Source: Planomicrobium sp. CPCC 101079 (GTDB taxonomy: Bacteria; Bacillota; Bacilli; Bacillales_A; Planococcaceae). Taken from it: 64,000 nt of DNA. A model generated the notes under the pieces. That model saw nothing but the letters and a program-made list of their open reading frames with translations. It did no database searches and was not told the origin of the DNA. Shown here piece after piece: positions 35,422 to 44,702 of this stretch. How positions within the stretch are numbered: the first letter of the stretch is position 1; every line of letters begins with the position of its first letter. The stretch spans positions 1 through 64,000 of the forward strand of contig NZ_VOHC01000029.1 in assembly GCF_007859275.1 (NCBI RefSeq). Direction: 5' to 3'. Position numbers and translations under genes: made by a program.

Positions 35422-35848
35422 AGTGGTAACAGAACCGATCGATCCGCAGGCATACGCCGACCTTGTCCTGCGTCCCGAAGCAGGGGCCGTCACTTTGTTC
35501 ACTGGCCATGTCCGGGAATGGACAAAAGGGGTGCGGACGTTGTATCTTGCTTATGAAGCTTACGTGCCGATGGCCGAGAAAAAGCTGGCGCAAATCGGGC
35601 GCGAAATCGAAGAAAAGTGGCCGGGTGCACAAGTGGCGATTGCGCACCGCATCGGTGAACTGCAGATCAGCGATATCGCCGTCGTCATTGCCGTGTCGTC
35701 GCCGCACCGAAAAGCGGCGTATGAAGCAAACGAGTACGCAATCGAACGGATCAAGGAAATCGTGCCGATCTGGAAAAAAGAGATTTGGGAAGATGGCGAA
35801 GAATGGATCGGCGACCAGAAGAAAAAACCGGAGGGGGGAAACCAATGA
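35408..35848 (+). CDS. moaE: Molybdopterin synthase catalytic subunit MoaE
   Basis: A 146-residue subunit that, with MoaD thiocarboxylate, places the dithiolene sulfurs. It has TLFTGHVREWTKGV, YEAYVPMAEKKL, AIAHRIGELQISDIAVVIAV and VPIWKKEIWEDG. ATG 35408 follows GGAAGGTGAAAAAG. It ends in ATGA shared with moaD. Confidence 0.95.
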   Translation: MKAFEVVTEPIDPQAYADLVLRPEAGAVTLFTGHVREWTKGVRTLYLAYEAYVPMAEKKLAQIGREIEEKWPGAQVAIAHRIGELQISDIAVVIAVSSPHRKAAYEANEYAIERIKEIVPIWKKEIWEDGEEWIGDQKKKPEGGNQ

Positions 35849-36078
35849 TTACGTTGCATTATTTTGCAGGACTTCGTGAACTGACGGGCACGTCACAGGA
35901 ACAGGCGGACCTCGCCGGCAAAACGGTCGAGGACCTTATGGAATGGGCAGCCGACAAATACCCTGGCATAGAGAACGCTTCGGCGCGAGTCGCCATCAAC
36001 GAGGAATACGCCCTGCCGGCAGACGTCCTTGAAGACGGAGACACCGCCGCATTTATCCCGCCGGTGAGCGGCGGATGA
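35845..36078 (+). CDS. moaD: Molybdopterin synthase sulfur carrier subunit MoaD
   Basis: A 77-residue ubiquitin-fold protein ending in the obligatory Gly-Gly (FIPPVSGG), which MoeB adenylates and which then carries sulfur to MoaE. ATG 35845 follows GGAGGGGGGAAACC. It overlaps moaE upstream and mobA downstream by four bases each. Confidence 0.95.
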   Translation: MITLHYFAGLRELTGTSQEQADLAGKTVEDLMEWAADKYPGIENASARVAINEEYALPADVLEDGDTAAFIPPVSGG

Positions 36079-36638
36079 CCGGACGAATCGGCATTCTGCT
36101 TTCGGGCGGTGAGTCGCGGCGCTTCGGTTCGCCGAAAGCGTTCGCGGAAATTGGCGGCGAGAAGTTTTACGAAAGAGCGTACCAGGCATTGGATGCGGTA
36201 TGCGACCGGGTTGTTATCGTGGCACATCCAAAACTCCAGTCCCGTTTTCCGGACGAGCTGGATGTCATTACGGATCTGCCGGCTATAGCGGGACAAGGCC
36301 CGCTTGCCGGAATTTTGACAGCGATGGCCCAAAGGCCGGGCGACTGCTACATCGTCCTGCCATGCGATATGCCGTTCATTACTTCTAAGGAAACCACAAA
36401 ACTTGTCGAACGGATGGATAAAAAACAGAACATCACAGCGATCCAAACACCGGATGAAAAGGTGCCGCTGTTCAGCATCTGGAAAACCGGCCTGCAAGAA
36501 GCACTCCAAGAGGAATTGGCGGCTGGCGGACGGCGTGTCATGGTATTCATGGAAAAAGCCGGCACCGCTTGGCTCGATTCAACAGTGATTAATAAAGACA
36601 CAGGCGTTTTCCGCAACATCAACAGACCGGATGAATAG
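36075..36638 (+). CDS. mobA: Molybdenum cofactor guanylyltransferase MobA
   Basis: A 187-residue nucleotidyltransferase with the GTP loop [26 protein letters not shown] and LPCDMPF. Its presence predicts MGD-type enzymes in the cell (such as nitrate reductase or formate dehydrogenase) besides the sulfite-oxidase-like enzyme, which uses plain Moco. It overlaps moaD by four bases. Confidence 0.95.
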   Translation: MTGRIGILLSGGESRRFGSPKAFAEIGGEKFYERAYQALDAVCDRVVIVAHPKLQSRFPDELDVITDLPAIAGQGPLAGILTAMAQRPGDCYIVLPCDMPFITSKETTKLVERMDKKQNITAIQTPDEKVPLFSIWKTGLQEALQEELAAGGRRVMVFMEKAGTAWLDSTVINKDTGVFRNINRPDE

Positions 36639-36657
36639 AAAGGGAGGTGCACCGCAG

Positions 36658-37674
36658 ATGAATGCCAATCCACTAAAAGACAAACTCGGGCGGCCAATCC
36701 GCGATCTCCGGATTTCGGTGACGGACCGCTGCAATTTCCGCTGTTCCTACTGCATGCCAAAAGAAATATTCGGCGATGATTACGCATTTCTGCCGAAGCA
36801 GGAACTGCTGTCGTTTGAAGAAATCCACCGGCTGACAAAACTGTTCGTCTCGATGGGCGTCAAGAAAATCCGTTTGACCGGCGGCGAACCGCTCATGCGG
36901 CGCGGACTCCCGGAACTCATCGGCAAAATCTTGTCTGTTGAGGGTGTGGAAGATATCGGGCTGACCACAAACGGCCTGCTTCTTGGCCAGCACGCGCAGC
37001 CGCTTTACGATGCGGGCTTGAGAAGGCTGAACATCAGCCTGGATGCGCTGGAACCGGAGCTTTTCGGCAAGCTGAACGGCCGCGGCGTCGAACCGTCGCG
37101 CATCCTCAAGCAGATTGACTATGCCAAGTCGGTCGGCTTCGACATCAAAGTCAACATGGTCGTCCAAAAAGGCATCAACGAAGACGAAATCCTGCCGATG
37201 GCCGCATATTTCAAGGAACGCGGCATCACATTGCGCTTTATCGAATTCATGGACGTTGGCAATGACAACGGCTGGAGCTTCGAAAAAGTGGTGACGAAAA
37301 AGCAGATCCTCGAAAAGCTTCAGACGGTGTATGAGCTTGAGCCGGTTGATGAAGACTATTTCGGGGAAGTCGCAAAGCGCTACCGCTTTAAAGGCAGCGA
37401 AGCCCAGGTCGGCTTTATCACGTCGGTATCGGAATCGTTCTGCTCAAGCTGCACGCGCGCCCGGCTGTCATCCGACGGCAAGTTCTATACGTGCCTGTTC
37501 GCGACGAACGGCTTCGATATCCGGGAACTCTTGCGCGGCGGCCTGAACGACGACGAACTCTTGCGGGCGATCAGCGGTGTCTGGGAAGGACGCGCGGACC
37601 GCTATTCCGACGAACGGACCGAACAAACTGCCAAGAACCGCAAGAAAATCGGCATGTCGTATATCGGCGGTTAA
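36658..37674 (+). CDS. moaA: GTP 3',8-cyclase MoaA (radical SAM)
   Basis: A 338-residue radical SAM enzyme. The N-terminal cluster uses Cys25, Cys29 and Cys32 (CNFRCSYC). The second cluster is in the C-terminal [18 protein letters not shown], and the chain ends in SYIGG as in other MoaA. It makes the first Moco intermediate for MoaC. ATG 36658 follows AAAGGGAGGTG. It is the last gene of the cluster and is followed by a terminator. Confidence 0.97.
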   Translation: MNANPLKDKLGRPIRDLRISVTDRCNFRCSYCMPKEIFGDDYAFLPKQELLSFEEIHRLTKLFVSMGVKKIRLTGGEPLMRRGLPELIGKILSVEGVEDIGLTTNGLLLGQHAQPLYDAGLRRLNISLDALEPELFGKLNGRGVEPSRILKQIDYAKSVGFDIKVNMVVQKGINEDEILPMAAYFKERGITLRFIEFMDVGNDNGWSFEKVVTKKQILEKLQTVYELEPVDEDYFGEVAKRYRFKGSEAQVGFITSVSESFCSSCTRARLSSDGKFYTCLFATNGFDIRELLRGGLNDDELLRAISGVWEGRADRYSDERTEQTAKNRKKIGMSYIGG

Positions 37675-37718
37675 AGCAAAGTGCAGATGAACCAAAAAAG
37701 TAAAATATAGTTCTTGTT

Positions 37719-37754
37719 AAGCCGCTGATTCTCATATGAATTAGCGGTTTTTTC
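37719..37754 (+). terminator. Terminator of the Moco operon
   Basis: AAGCCGCTgATTC and GAATtAGCGGTT form a stem around TCATAT, followed by six T residues. Confidence 0.85.
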
Positions 37755-37882
37755 TTAGAAAGGCAACAACTGCTGCGATAGTGAAAAAACACATTGACTT
37801 TTCCGGCTATTAAACGGTATATGTTAAGTAAGAAAATGGAAATTAGTCTGCGTTCCATTGGCCAATGAAGGTGGTGTTCGGG

Positions 37883-38287
37883 ATGAAAAAGGGGAAATTT
37901 CTATTTATTGTTCTAACCGGTCTTTTGGTGCTTGCAATGTGCAATTTCAGCAAGTATCCGGAAGGTGATTATTCTGAACTGACTTACTTGGAAATAAAAG
38001 GAGAATCAGAAACAGACGAGTGGAAATCAATAAAAGGCAAGAAACAAGTCAATGACATAGTGGGCATATTACAGAGTTCACATTGGGATAAAAATGTACA
38101 GGAAATGTCAGAAGCACCAGAAGGCATGATTACGCTGATTTCAGAACCGGATGTTGAAATGGAGCGGATATATGTCTGGTTTGATACAACCAATCAACAA
38201 ACGATGTTGGTTGCAGAAGGCCATGGGTCCGGAAGACTCAGCAAAGAAGAAGGGGCGGAATTGAAGAAGAAGCTGACCGGAAATTAA
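37883..38287 (+). CDS. Hypothetical secreted or membrane-anchored protein
   Basis: A 134-residue protein. A basic start (MKKGKFLF) and a hydrophobic stretch to about residue 20 form a signal or anchor. LAMC looks like a weak lipobox, since Met at -1 is unusual. The rest is acidic and soluble. The family is not recognised. ATG 37883 follows GAAGGTGGTG. It may form a pair with the next small gene, 98 bases on. Confidence 0.6.
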   Translation: MKKGKFLFIVLTGLLVLAMCNFSKYPEGDYSELTYLEIKGESETDEWKSIKGKKQVNDIVGILQSSHWDKNVQEMSEAPEGMITLISEPDVEMERIYVWFDTTNQQTMLVAEGHGSGRLSKEEGAELKKKLTGN

Positions 38288-38385
38288 AATATGTCCCGTA
38301 CTTTCGGATTTTCAATTGCAAAACAAAAGGTTCAGGCATTTCCGGAAAATATAAAGGGAAAGTCATTCGAGAGGGGAAAAGAAAG

Positions 38386-38703
38386 GTGAAAAAAGGAAGG
38401 CTCGTTCTGATCGCTTTGCTGATTCTGGTGCTAGGCGCTTTCGGTGCGTATAAATTTAAAATGTATACGGTTGAAAAGGCGGTATTGAATCATCTGCTAA
38501 CAGAAGAAAACATTCCCGAGGACCGAATTGTGCAACTGGAGGGTTTTATTGCCAACCTTCCCGGTGAGAGAAATTGGATGGTCATGGTGAAACTGAAAGA
38601 AGAAGAAAAAACGTATAGCTTCTTCAAAGACGAAAACGATCAAGTGATACTGGAATCGTCTGTGATAAACGGCTATGTAGAGGTTTATCCAGATGGGATG
38701 TAG
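38386..38703 (+). CDS. Small membrane-anchored protein, DUF3139-like
   Basis: A 105-residue protein starting at GTG 38386 after GAAAGG. One transmembrane helix (about 5-22) is followed by a small external domain (YTVEKAVLNHLL and EEEKTYSFFKDENDQVIL). The layout and helix-proximal region recall DUF3139 proteins of Bacillales. Function is unknown. Confidence 0.6.
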   Translation: MKKGRLVLIALLILVLGAFGAYKFKMYTVEKAVLNHLLTEENIPEDRIVQLEGFIANLPGERNWMVMVKLKEEEKTYSFFKDENDQVILESSVINGYVEVYPDGM

Positions 38704-38810
38704 CAATAAATCAGGAGTTAGCCGCATACTTCATTGGAGTAATTGATATTGGTATGTTCAATATGCTGCCGATACATATATAGTCGAATTTACTTTAAAA
38801 ATTGAATAAA

Positions 38811-38851
38811 AAAGGGGAAAAGCAATGCTGACAGCATTGCTTTTCCCCTTT
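38811..38851. terminator. Perfect 18-bp bidirectional terminator hairpin
   Basis: The arm from AAAGGGGAAAAGCAATGC (38811-38828) pairs exactly with 38834-38851 around TGACA. T-rich and A-rich flanks suit both strands. Confidence 0.8.
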
Positions 38852-39042
38852 CGTCTATTTAAGTGTACTTTTACGAACGCATATCTTAACGAGAGCTATG
38901 GACGTCATCCTTTTGATCAAAGCATAGACTCTAAACTTGATACAGTTGCCGGCAAAGAAATTTTCTTTACCAGAACTTGCATAGAATTTTAAAAGATTAA
39001 TCCAAAGGAAGACCTTTTTTACACAAAATATTTCACGTTTTC
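38852..39042. other. Gene-free stretch
   Basis: No coding frame with a ribosome site or conserved protein was found between the 38811 hairpin and the CiaR-like box at 39043. Confidence 0.5.
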
Positions 39043-39075
39043 TTTAAGGTTCTTTTAAGGTTTCTCCTTAATAAT
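39043..39075 (+). promoter_or_regulatory. CiaR-like box and -10 before the TVP38-type gene
   Basis: TTTAAG-N5-TTTAAG (repeats at 39043 and 39054, 11-bp period, each continuing GGTT) is followed after five bases by AATAAT (39070-39075). The long leader of about 180 bases to the gene holds a 13-codon mini-frame at 39134. Confidence 0.75.
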
Positions 39076-39256
39076 AGAAACAAAGCTACTTAATTAGTGC
39101 GAAATATTTCCGCTTAGATAGAGGGAAAAGAATAATGAAAAATCGGGAGCTAGTTTTGCGAAGACGATTTTATTGATATTGTCTAATCTGCTCTAGGGTG
39201 AAGTACACAAACTAAACTTATGCCATGAACTAAAATCGAACTGGATTTCAGGAAGG

Positions 39257-39937
39257 ATGAGATTCTTGAAGAAGCGGAACAAGAACATAATAATTTCAAT
39301 TGTATTAATAATTTTGCTTTTCCTTGGTTTGAATACAGGGCTATTACAAAACGTTATTTCCGGAGATATACAGGGTTTTACTTCGGAAATGGGGGGAGAG
39401 GGGAATATAGCTTACACATTGATGATCACTTTGATCATAATGTTGATTCATAATGCACTTCCAGTTATTCCACTTTTTCTCGTCGTTTTGATAAACAATA
39501 GCTTATTGGGTTCTCAATTTGGTCTGGTGTGGAGTGTTCTAACCAGTACGCTTTGTGCAGTAATTGTATTTTTAAGTGCACGATATGCCCTCCAAGATTT
39601 GATAGTAAAAAAAGTTAATGCGGTTTTTGGGGGCAAGGTAGAACGAGGTGGATTTAGGTACGTATTAGGTACGAGACTCTTTCCTCTTGCTCCGACAAGT
39701 ATGCTTAATGTCGTTTCGGGCATAAGCAATGTCCGGCTTTCTCATTTCACTATCGCGACAGCAATAGTGAATGTCATTTTTATCACTTTATACTTTCTTC
39801 TTCAGGAAGGGTTGGTATCGCAAGGCATTAATGAACTCGAAATCGGAATCATCCTTTTCTCAGGAGCTGTTCTTTATTACGTTATAAAAAAAATTACATT
39901 GCGAATAAAAATTTTGAAAATCCAATTGGCTAAATGA
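39257..39937 (+). CDS. TVP38/TMEM64 (DedA-like VTT domain) membrane protein
   Basis: A 226-residue membrane protein with about six helices. The VTT/SNARE-associated domain is seen in LPVIPLFLVVLINNSLLG, the reentrant GSQFGLVWSVLTSTLCA part and RLFPLAPTSMLNVVSGIS. Members act in lipid scrambling or membrane homeostasis. ATG 39257 directly follows AGGAAGG; TTG 39266 has better spacing and could be the true start. A CiaR-like box lies upstream, so the gene probably belongs to the surface regulon. Confidence 0.83.
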   Translation: MRFLKKRNKNIIISIVLIILLFLGLNTGLLQNVISGDIQGFTSEMGGEGNIAYTLMITLIIMLIHNALPVIPLFLVVLINNSLLGSQFGLVWSVLTSTLCAVIVFLSARYALQDLIVKKVNAVFGGKVERGGFRYVLGTRLFPLAPTSMLNVVSGISNVRLSHFTIATAIVNVIFITLYFLLQEGLVSQGINELEIGIILFSGAVLYYVIKKITLRIKILKIQLAK

Positions 39938-40439
39938 CCTGTAAATAAAATGATTATTTAAAGTAATAAAGCAAGAGGAAATAAGCTGAAAATGAACGGC
40001 TTATAAATGAATAACCGCGGCATTCTCTTTTAGAGCAGGAGCTTTCGCTGCTCGATTGGCCTAGTTTCTTCGAAGTCCTACTTCATTTAGAACCATTTGA
40101 AGTATGGCCGATCAGAGCTTACGTTCGTATGAGTCAGTCTAGGATTCCGGCTTGGTGAGATAGTCCTTGGTGTATTTGATTTCGAGATGAAGGGATGTCC
40201 ATCGTTTCCATAACGATGTGGCGTTTGGACATCTGCCTCAATCTTTCTCGCCTTGTACTCTAAAGAATTATGTTGAGCGATTTGCGAGAGGATGACCATG
40301 ATCGATCTGGTATCTGATAACTGTTGTTTGTTCAGCAGTGTTTGCCGTTCATACTACTTTTTGGGGGGTGTGCACCTATCTTTTCAGTTAATATGCAAAG
40401 ATAAAAAAGAGCTGAATCTGACATAGCATTAACACATGA
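39938..40439. other. Gene-free stretch with decayed sequence
   Basis: No supported gene. A 70-codon minus frame (40087-40299) lacks a ribosome site and conserved features. The 16-mer TGCTCGATTGGCCTAG (40049-40064) is shared exactly with 27442-27457. The region may hold remains of an inserted element. Confidence 0.4.
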
Positions 40440-40492
40440 AGAACTACAAGTCCTCCAACAGGTTGAAATACAGCCGGAGGACTTGTAGTTCT
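40440..40492. other. Orphan perfect 17-bp hairpin
   Basis: AGAACTACAAGTCCTCC (40440-40456) and its exact reverse complement (40476-40492) flank a 19-base spacer. There is no T-run, so it is not a standard terminator. The nearest genes end 500 bases upstream and 165 bases downstream. Confidence 0.6.
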
Positions 40493-40656
40493 ATATAGTC
40501 AATCGTGTCCGTTTTAAAAATGGTGCTAGACCACAAAAATAAAAGTTGAAAAGCTAATTTCCTGGGTACAGGTAGGGAGGTAACTTACTGCTACAAAAGC
40601 CTGTCATGAGCCATTTTTGTTTTCCGGGTGTAGCATTTAGTAGTATAATTCGTCAT

Positions 40657-41298
40657 TTATAAAAAAGAAGAATGCTTTTGGACGTTCTCATATACGTGGG
40701 CAACATGAATGCGGCTGGTGCTTTCCGCTTCATCCGGATCCCGGGCTTGGAGAGCTTCGAAAATCGCCTTATGCTCTTCAAACGAGAATTTCTTTCTGCC
40801 AGGTATTAGAATGCTCCGGAAATGGTAGCGGGCGATTTGATTGCGTATGGTGCTGATAATTTCCACTGCCTGGGGCTTGCGTGACGCTTCGTGAATCACT
40901 TTATGGAATTCTACGTTCGATTTGGAGTATTCGTCGAATTTATCTTTTTCTATACAGTCTTTCATGAACGCGAGTATCGCTTCCATCCGCCCGAGCTGTT
41001 CATCTGTGATATGGAGGGCAGCGGAGCGGGCGACTAATCCTTCCAGATGCTCTCGAATCTCCAGGTAATTCAAAATCTCGCTCAGCGAGAAGTCGCGGAT
41101 GTAGGCACCTTTATTTTTTTGGATATCCACCAGATTTTCTTTCTGCAATTGAATGAGCGCGTTCTTGACCGTATTCCGGCTGGCGCCGGTCATCTCGGAC
41201 AGTTCATTTTCGGTCAGTCGTTGGTGCGGCTTGTAAGTGCCGTTAAGGATATTTTCCTTGATGTATTCGTAGGCACTTTCAGTCCTTGTGTTTACCAT
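40657..41298 (-). CDS. GntR-family (FCD) regulator, operon-distal copy
   Basis: A 213-residue regulator with the winged helix RLTENELSEMTGASRNTVKN and an FCD-type helical domain (EIREHLEGLVARSA, NVEFHKVIHEASRKP, ARYHFRSILIPGR). By eye roughly half its residues match the GntR protein at 48724, so the two are paralogues. ATG 41298 follows AGGAGTGATTGAT. It is the last gene of the Tct operon, downstream of the MFS gene, and probably acts on the ATTGTTNAACAAT operators upstream. Confidence 0.9.
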   Translation of the reverse strand: MVNTRTESAYEYIKENILNGTYKPHQRLTENELSEMTGASRNTVKNALIQLQKENLVDIQKNKGAYIRDFSLSEILNYLEIREHLEGLVARSAALHITDEQLGRMEAILAFMKDCIEKDKFDEYSKSNVEFHKVIHEASRKPQAVEIISTIRNQIARYHFRSILIPGRKKFSFEEHKAIFEALQARDPDEAESTSRIHVAHVYENVQKHSSFL

Positions 41299-41322
41299 AT
41301 CAATCACTCCTGATTCAGATGC

Positions 41323-42504
41323 TTATGGAATTGGTTTTGCCGGGCCGATGTCGGTCGCTTTGCTGCCGAACAGCAGGATGGCTCCGGAGATCCAGAACAC
41401 GCCGGACATGGCCGTAACTTCGGCCACTGCGCCGAATGCCATCGGGGCGAGTGCCTGAGTTAGGCGGTTTGCCGTGAGGCGCAGGCCGAGCCCTTCACCG
41501 ATGCGGTCATCCGGCAAATAGAGGATAGTTGCCGATATCGAAAGTGGCTGGCCGATTCCAAGGCCCAGGCCGAGCAGGAACGAAATGGCGCTTAGCATGG
41601 CCCAGTTCGGGAAAAATGGTAATGCAATCATGCAGATGCCGGAAAACAGGATGGAAAAGACGATGACTCTATTTTTATTGAAACTTTTCAAAAGCTTTGG
41701 AATGGACCAGCGGATCAAAATGCCGGCTGCCGCATTGATGGCGACAGCTGCTCCAATCTGTTGGTCATTTAACCCGAACTCTAGGGCGAGCAAAGGGAAA
41801 TAAGCTGTGTAAATATCTTTTCCGAGCAGGATCAAGATGCTGATCATAAAGGCTTTTCGGATATTCACCGATTTCAGGAGGCCGATCGATTGCCAGACTT
41901 TCTTTTTGGCGGCGCCGTTCTTTGCAGACTTGGTGCACGCAGCCGGCAGGTAGAACGCCAGTAGCGTAGAAAGCAGACCGACGCCGCCCAATACACCGAA
42001 CGCGTAATGGTAACCTGCATTTTCGGCGATGACACCCCCAAGAAGCGGTCCGATAAAGCTGCCGAGCGCCATTCCGATGCTGAATTTCATAATGTTCTTA
42101 TCCCGTTCTGCTTCGCCGTCGGTTTCCTGCCCGCTGACCAGTGTCTGAGCAGAAATCAGGAAAATAGTATGCAGGAGGCCGCCGAAGAACTGGGAGAGGT
42201 AAAGTCCGAGCAGTTGGTCAGAAAACAGCGGAATCATCAATGAGAGCGAGCACAGGAACGTGCTGACGATGATGGGTAGCTTAGGTCCGATCCGGTCTAC
42301 GTACTGCCCAATTTTGATGGCGAAAAAGAAGGGCAGGAGCGGATAGATTCCAACAATGATCCCGATTTCGAGCGGACTTGCCCCAAGATCATTGGCCAGC
42401 AGCGAAACTAAGGGGCGGGTTCCCATTACACCAATCATTAAAATAAGGGAAATAGCTGATATTAAATTGTCAGCAAGGAAACGAAATGGCTTCAAAATTT
42501 CCAT
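41323..42504 (-). CDS. Major facilitator superfamily transporter
   Basis: A 393-residue protein with about 12 membrane helices. MFS features include KIGQYVDRIGPKLPI (loop 2-3) and GMALGSFIGPLLGGV. The substrate is unknown. As the eighth gene of the catabolic operon it may import a related acid or export a by-product. ATG 42504 follows AAAGGGATGG. A 24-base gap separates it from the downstream GntR gene. Confidence 0.88.
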   Translation of the reverse strand: MEILKPFRFLADNLISAISLILMIGVMGTRPLVSLLANDLGASPLEIGIIVGIYPLLPFFFAIKIGQYVDRIGPKLPIIVSTFLCSLSLMIPLFSDQLLGLYLSQFFGGLLHTIFLISAQTLVSGQETDGEAERDKNIMKFSIGMALGSFIGPLLGGVIAENAGYHYAFGVLGGVGLLSTLLAFYLPAACTKSAKNGAAKKKVWQSIGLLKSVNIRKAFMISILILLGKDIYTAYFPLLALEFGLNDQQIGAAVAINAAAGILIRWSIPKLLKSFNKNRVIVFSILFSGICMIALPFFPNWAMLSAISFLLGLGLGIGQPLSISATILYLPDDRIGEGLGLRLTANRLTQALAPMAFGAVAEVTAMSGVFWISGAILLFGSKATDIGPAKPIP

Positions 42505-42564
42505 CCCTTTCTATTGATGTACCACTGGAAATGGCAGCGGATGTGTTTCATCACCACTTTTTGA

Positions 42565-44106
42565 TCAGTCTTCCGTATGGATGTCCTCTTTGTTCAAGAT
42601 GTTATTTTTGGCCAGCACTTTGAATACGGCAGGGGATGCCAGCCACAAGATCGTGATTATGAACATGACCACGGCCATCGTGCTGCCCAAGAAGATCATG
42701 TAATCGCCATTTGAAATCGTCAACGCACGTCGGAAGTTGTTTTCAAGCATCGGTCCAAGTATCAGCCCGAGGACGAGTGGCGCCAGTGGAAAATCGTTGC
42801 TCGACAGAAGATAGCCAAGGACGCCGCATGCAATCAGCAGGAAGAGGTCGAACATGGTTACCTGGACCGCATAGACTCCGAAAAATGCGATAGCGAGAAT
42901 GATCGGTAGCAAATATTTTGGCGGCGTCGCAATAATTTTGGCAAATACGCGAATCAGCGGCATGTTCAGAATCAATAGCAGCAAGTTGCCGATGAACATA
43001 CTGGCGATTAAGCCCCAGGCGACCTGGGGATGCTTATCGAACAGCAGTGGGCCTGGCTGCACATTGTACATGAGCAATGCACCCATCATGATCGCCGTCG
43101 TGCCGGACCCGGGGATGCCGAGTGTCAGAAGCGGGATGAGTGAACCGCCGGAAGCCGCGTTATTGGCAGCTTCGGGACCCGCAACTCCTTGGATCGCGCC
43201 TGCTCCAAACTGGCCTTTGTCTTTGCTGACGCTTTTTTCCACGCTGTAGGAAAAGAAAGAAGCGATGGAAGCGCCGGCACCCGGCAGAATGCCGATGAAA
43301 AAGCCAAGGATAGAACCGCGAAGAATCGGCATGGAACTGTCTTTCAAGTCTTTTTTCGTCGGGAGGATGCGGTTAATCTTCTGCAGGTTTCCGTGAATAT
43401 AATCGCGTTCAGCGATAGTTTTCAAGACTTCACCGATGGCAAACAGGCCGACCGCGATGGTCAGAAATTCGATGCCCGAGTAAAGGATGGGCTGATTGAA
43501 GGTGAAGCGGGCAACGCCTGTGATAGTATCCACTCCAACAGTCGATAGGCTGAGCCCGGCAACTGTCATGATGAGCGCTTTAATCATCGACTTTCCGGCC
43601 AGTCCGGAAACTGTTGCGAGCCCTAGAACGATCAAGGCGGTGTATTCGACCGGCCCGAAACTGATGGCGAGATCAGATAACGGTTGTGCCAGGAAAATCA
43701 ATCCGATCAGGGCCATGATACCTGCGAAGAACGAACCGATTGCTGATATGGAAAGGGCTTCGCCTGCACGGCCTTGCTTCGCCATCTGGTAGCCGTCAAG
43801 CGTCGTGACCACCGATGCAGATTCGCCCGGCGTATTGATCAGGATCGACGTGGCGGAGCCGCCATACATGGCCCCGTAATAAACGCCTGCCAGCATGATG
43901 ATCGAGCTGGTAGCCGCTTCTTCCGGGCTAAGACCGCCGGTGATGGATGAAGTGATCGGAATGAGCAAGGCAACGCCACTCATCGGCCCGATGCCCGGCA
44001 GCACCCCGACGGATGTGCCGATGATTACGCCGAAAAGGGCGAACAGCAGGTTGCGCCACTGAAAAGCGGTTGCAAAGCCCTGTGCTAAAAAATCAAGTAC
44101 TTCCAT
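42565..44106 (-). CDS. tctA: Tripartite tricarboxylate transporter large permease (TctA)
   Basis: A 513-residue membrane protein of the TctA family. Hallmarks are VLPGIGPMSGVALLIP, YYGAMYGGSATSILINTPGE, ILPGAGASIASFFSYSVEK and LTLGIPGSGTTAIMMGALL. It is the main channel of the TTT system, driven by an ion gradient. ATG 44106 follows AAGGAGAGAG. It works with TctB and the receptor TctC just upstream in the operon. Confidence 0.96.
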   Translation of the reverse strand: MEVLDFLAQGFATAFQWRNLLFALFGVIIGTSVGVLPGIGPMSGVALLIPITSSITGGLSPEEAATSSIIMLAGVYYGAMYGGSATSILINTPGESASVVTTLDGYQMAKQGRAGEALSISAIGSFFAGIMALIGLIFLAQPLSDLAISFGPVEYTALIVLGLATVSGLAGKSMIKALIMTVAGLSLSTVGVDTITGVARFTFNQPILYSGIEFLTIAVGLFAIGEVLKTIAERDYIHGNLQKINRILPTKKDLKDSSMPILRGSILGFFIGILPGAGASIASFFSYSVEKSVSKDKGQFGAGAIQGVAGPEAANNAASGGSLIPLLTLGIPGSGTTAIMMGALLMYNVQPGPLLFDKHPQVAWGLIASMFIGNLLLLILNMPLIRVFAKIIATPPKYLLPIILAIAFFGVYAVQVTMFDLFLLIACGVLGYLLSSNDFPLAPLVLGLILGPMLENNFRRALTISNGDYMIFLGSTMAVVMFIITILWLASPAVFKVLAKNNILNKEDIHTED

Positions 44107-44124
44107 AAATTCTCTCTCCTTACT

Positions 44125-44586
44125 TTAAAAGACTAACCACTCCGGGAAAGGTGGGAGAGTGCCTTTTAACAGACTCACGTATACGTAATAGACAATCCCC
44201 GAAAATAACGTTGCGATAATGATCGAATAAACGATTTTACCCCGTTCAAGCAATTGGAAGCCAATGATGAGCAGGAGGAATGTCGACAGAACATAGCCCA
44301 ATGGCTCGAACAAAAAGACATACAGGATCATCAAACCGACAAAAATAGCGAATTTCCTGTAGTCGAGTGATTTTGTTTTTTCGAGTATACGCTTGTAGCG
44401 AAAGGTCTTGACGAGCAAAATGATGCTGAGCAGAAGCATGACTGCCCCTAAAAGGGTCGGAAATGCATTTGGCCCGACGTTGCTGCCGTATGCACTGTGG
44501 GTCAGTGTCCGACTTTGGACAATCAAAGCGATGCCAATCCCTGCAAAAATTAGGCTGACAAATCGGTCAACCAGACGATTTTCCAT
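44125..44586 (-). CDS. tctB: Tripartite tricarboxylate transporter small subunit (TctB)
   Basis: A 153-residue protein with four predicted helices, typical of TctB (DRFVSLIFAGIGIALIVQSR and VGPNAFPTLLGAVMLLLS). ATG 44586 follows TTGGAGTTGATT. A longer frame from 44631 is not needed. It stands between tctC and tctA. Confidence 0.9.
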   Translation of the reverse strand: MENRLVDRFVSLIFAGIGIALIVQSRTLTHSAYGSNVGPNAFPTLLGAVMLLLSIILLVKTFRYKRILEKTKSLDYRKFAIFVGLMILYVFLFEPLGYVLSTFLLLIIGFQLLERGKIVYSIIIATLFSGIVYYVYVSLLKGTLPPFPEWLVF

Positions 44587-44667
44587 ATAATCAACTCCAA
44601 GTTCTTCCGGGATTTGAGAGGCTCGGCACAAAGAACGCTGCCACTCTCAGTAAAGAAGAGCGTAAAG

Positions 44668-44698
44668 GATGTGCCTTGTCTGGCAGACAAGGCACATC
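44668..44698 (-). other. Intercistronic hairpin between tctC and tctB
   Basis: GATGTGCCTTGTCT (44668-44681) pairs perfectly over 14 bp with 44685-44698, leaving a three-base loop. No U-tract follows on the minus strand. It begins five bases past the tctC stop, the same placement as the hairpins after both dctP genes. Confidence 0.75.
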
Positions 44699-44702
44699 AG
44701 GT

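Noticed and set aside
35120..35845. 241-codon minus-strand frame across mobB and moaE
   Set aside because: Both plus-strand genes are well-known Moco proteins with overlapping starts.
40087..40299. 70-codon minus frame, considered as transposase remnant
   Set aside because: No transposase motif, terminal repeats or target duplication could be seen.
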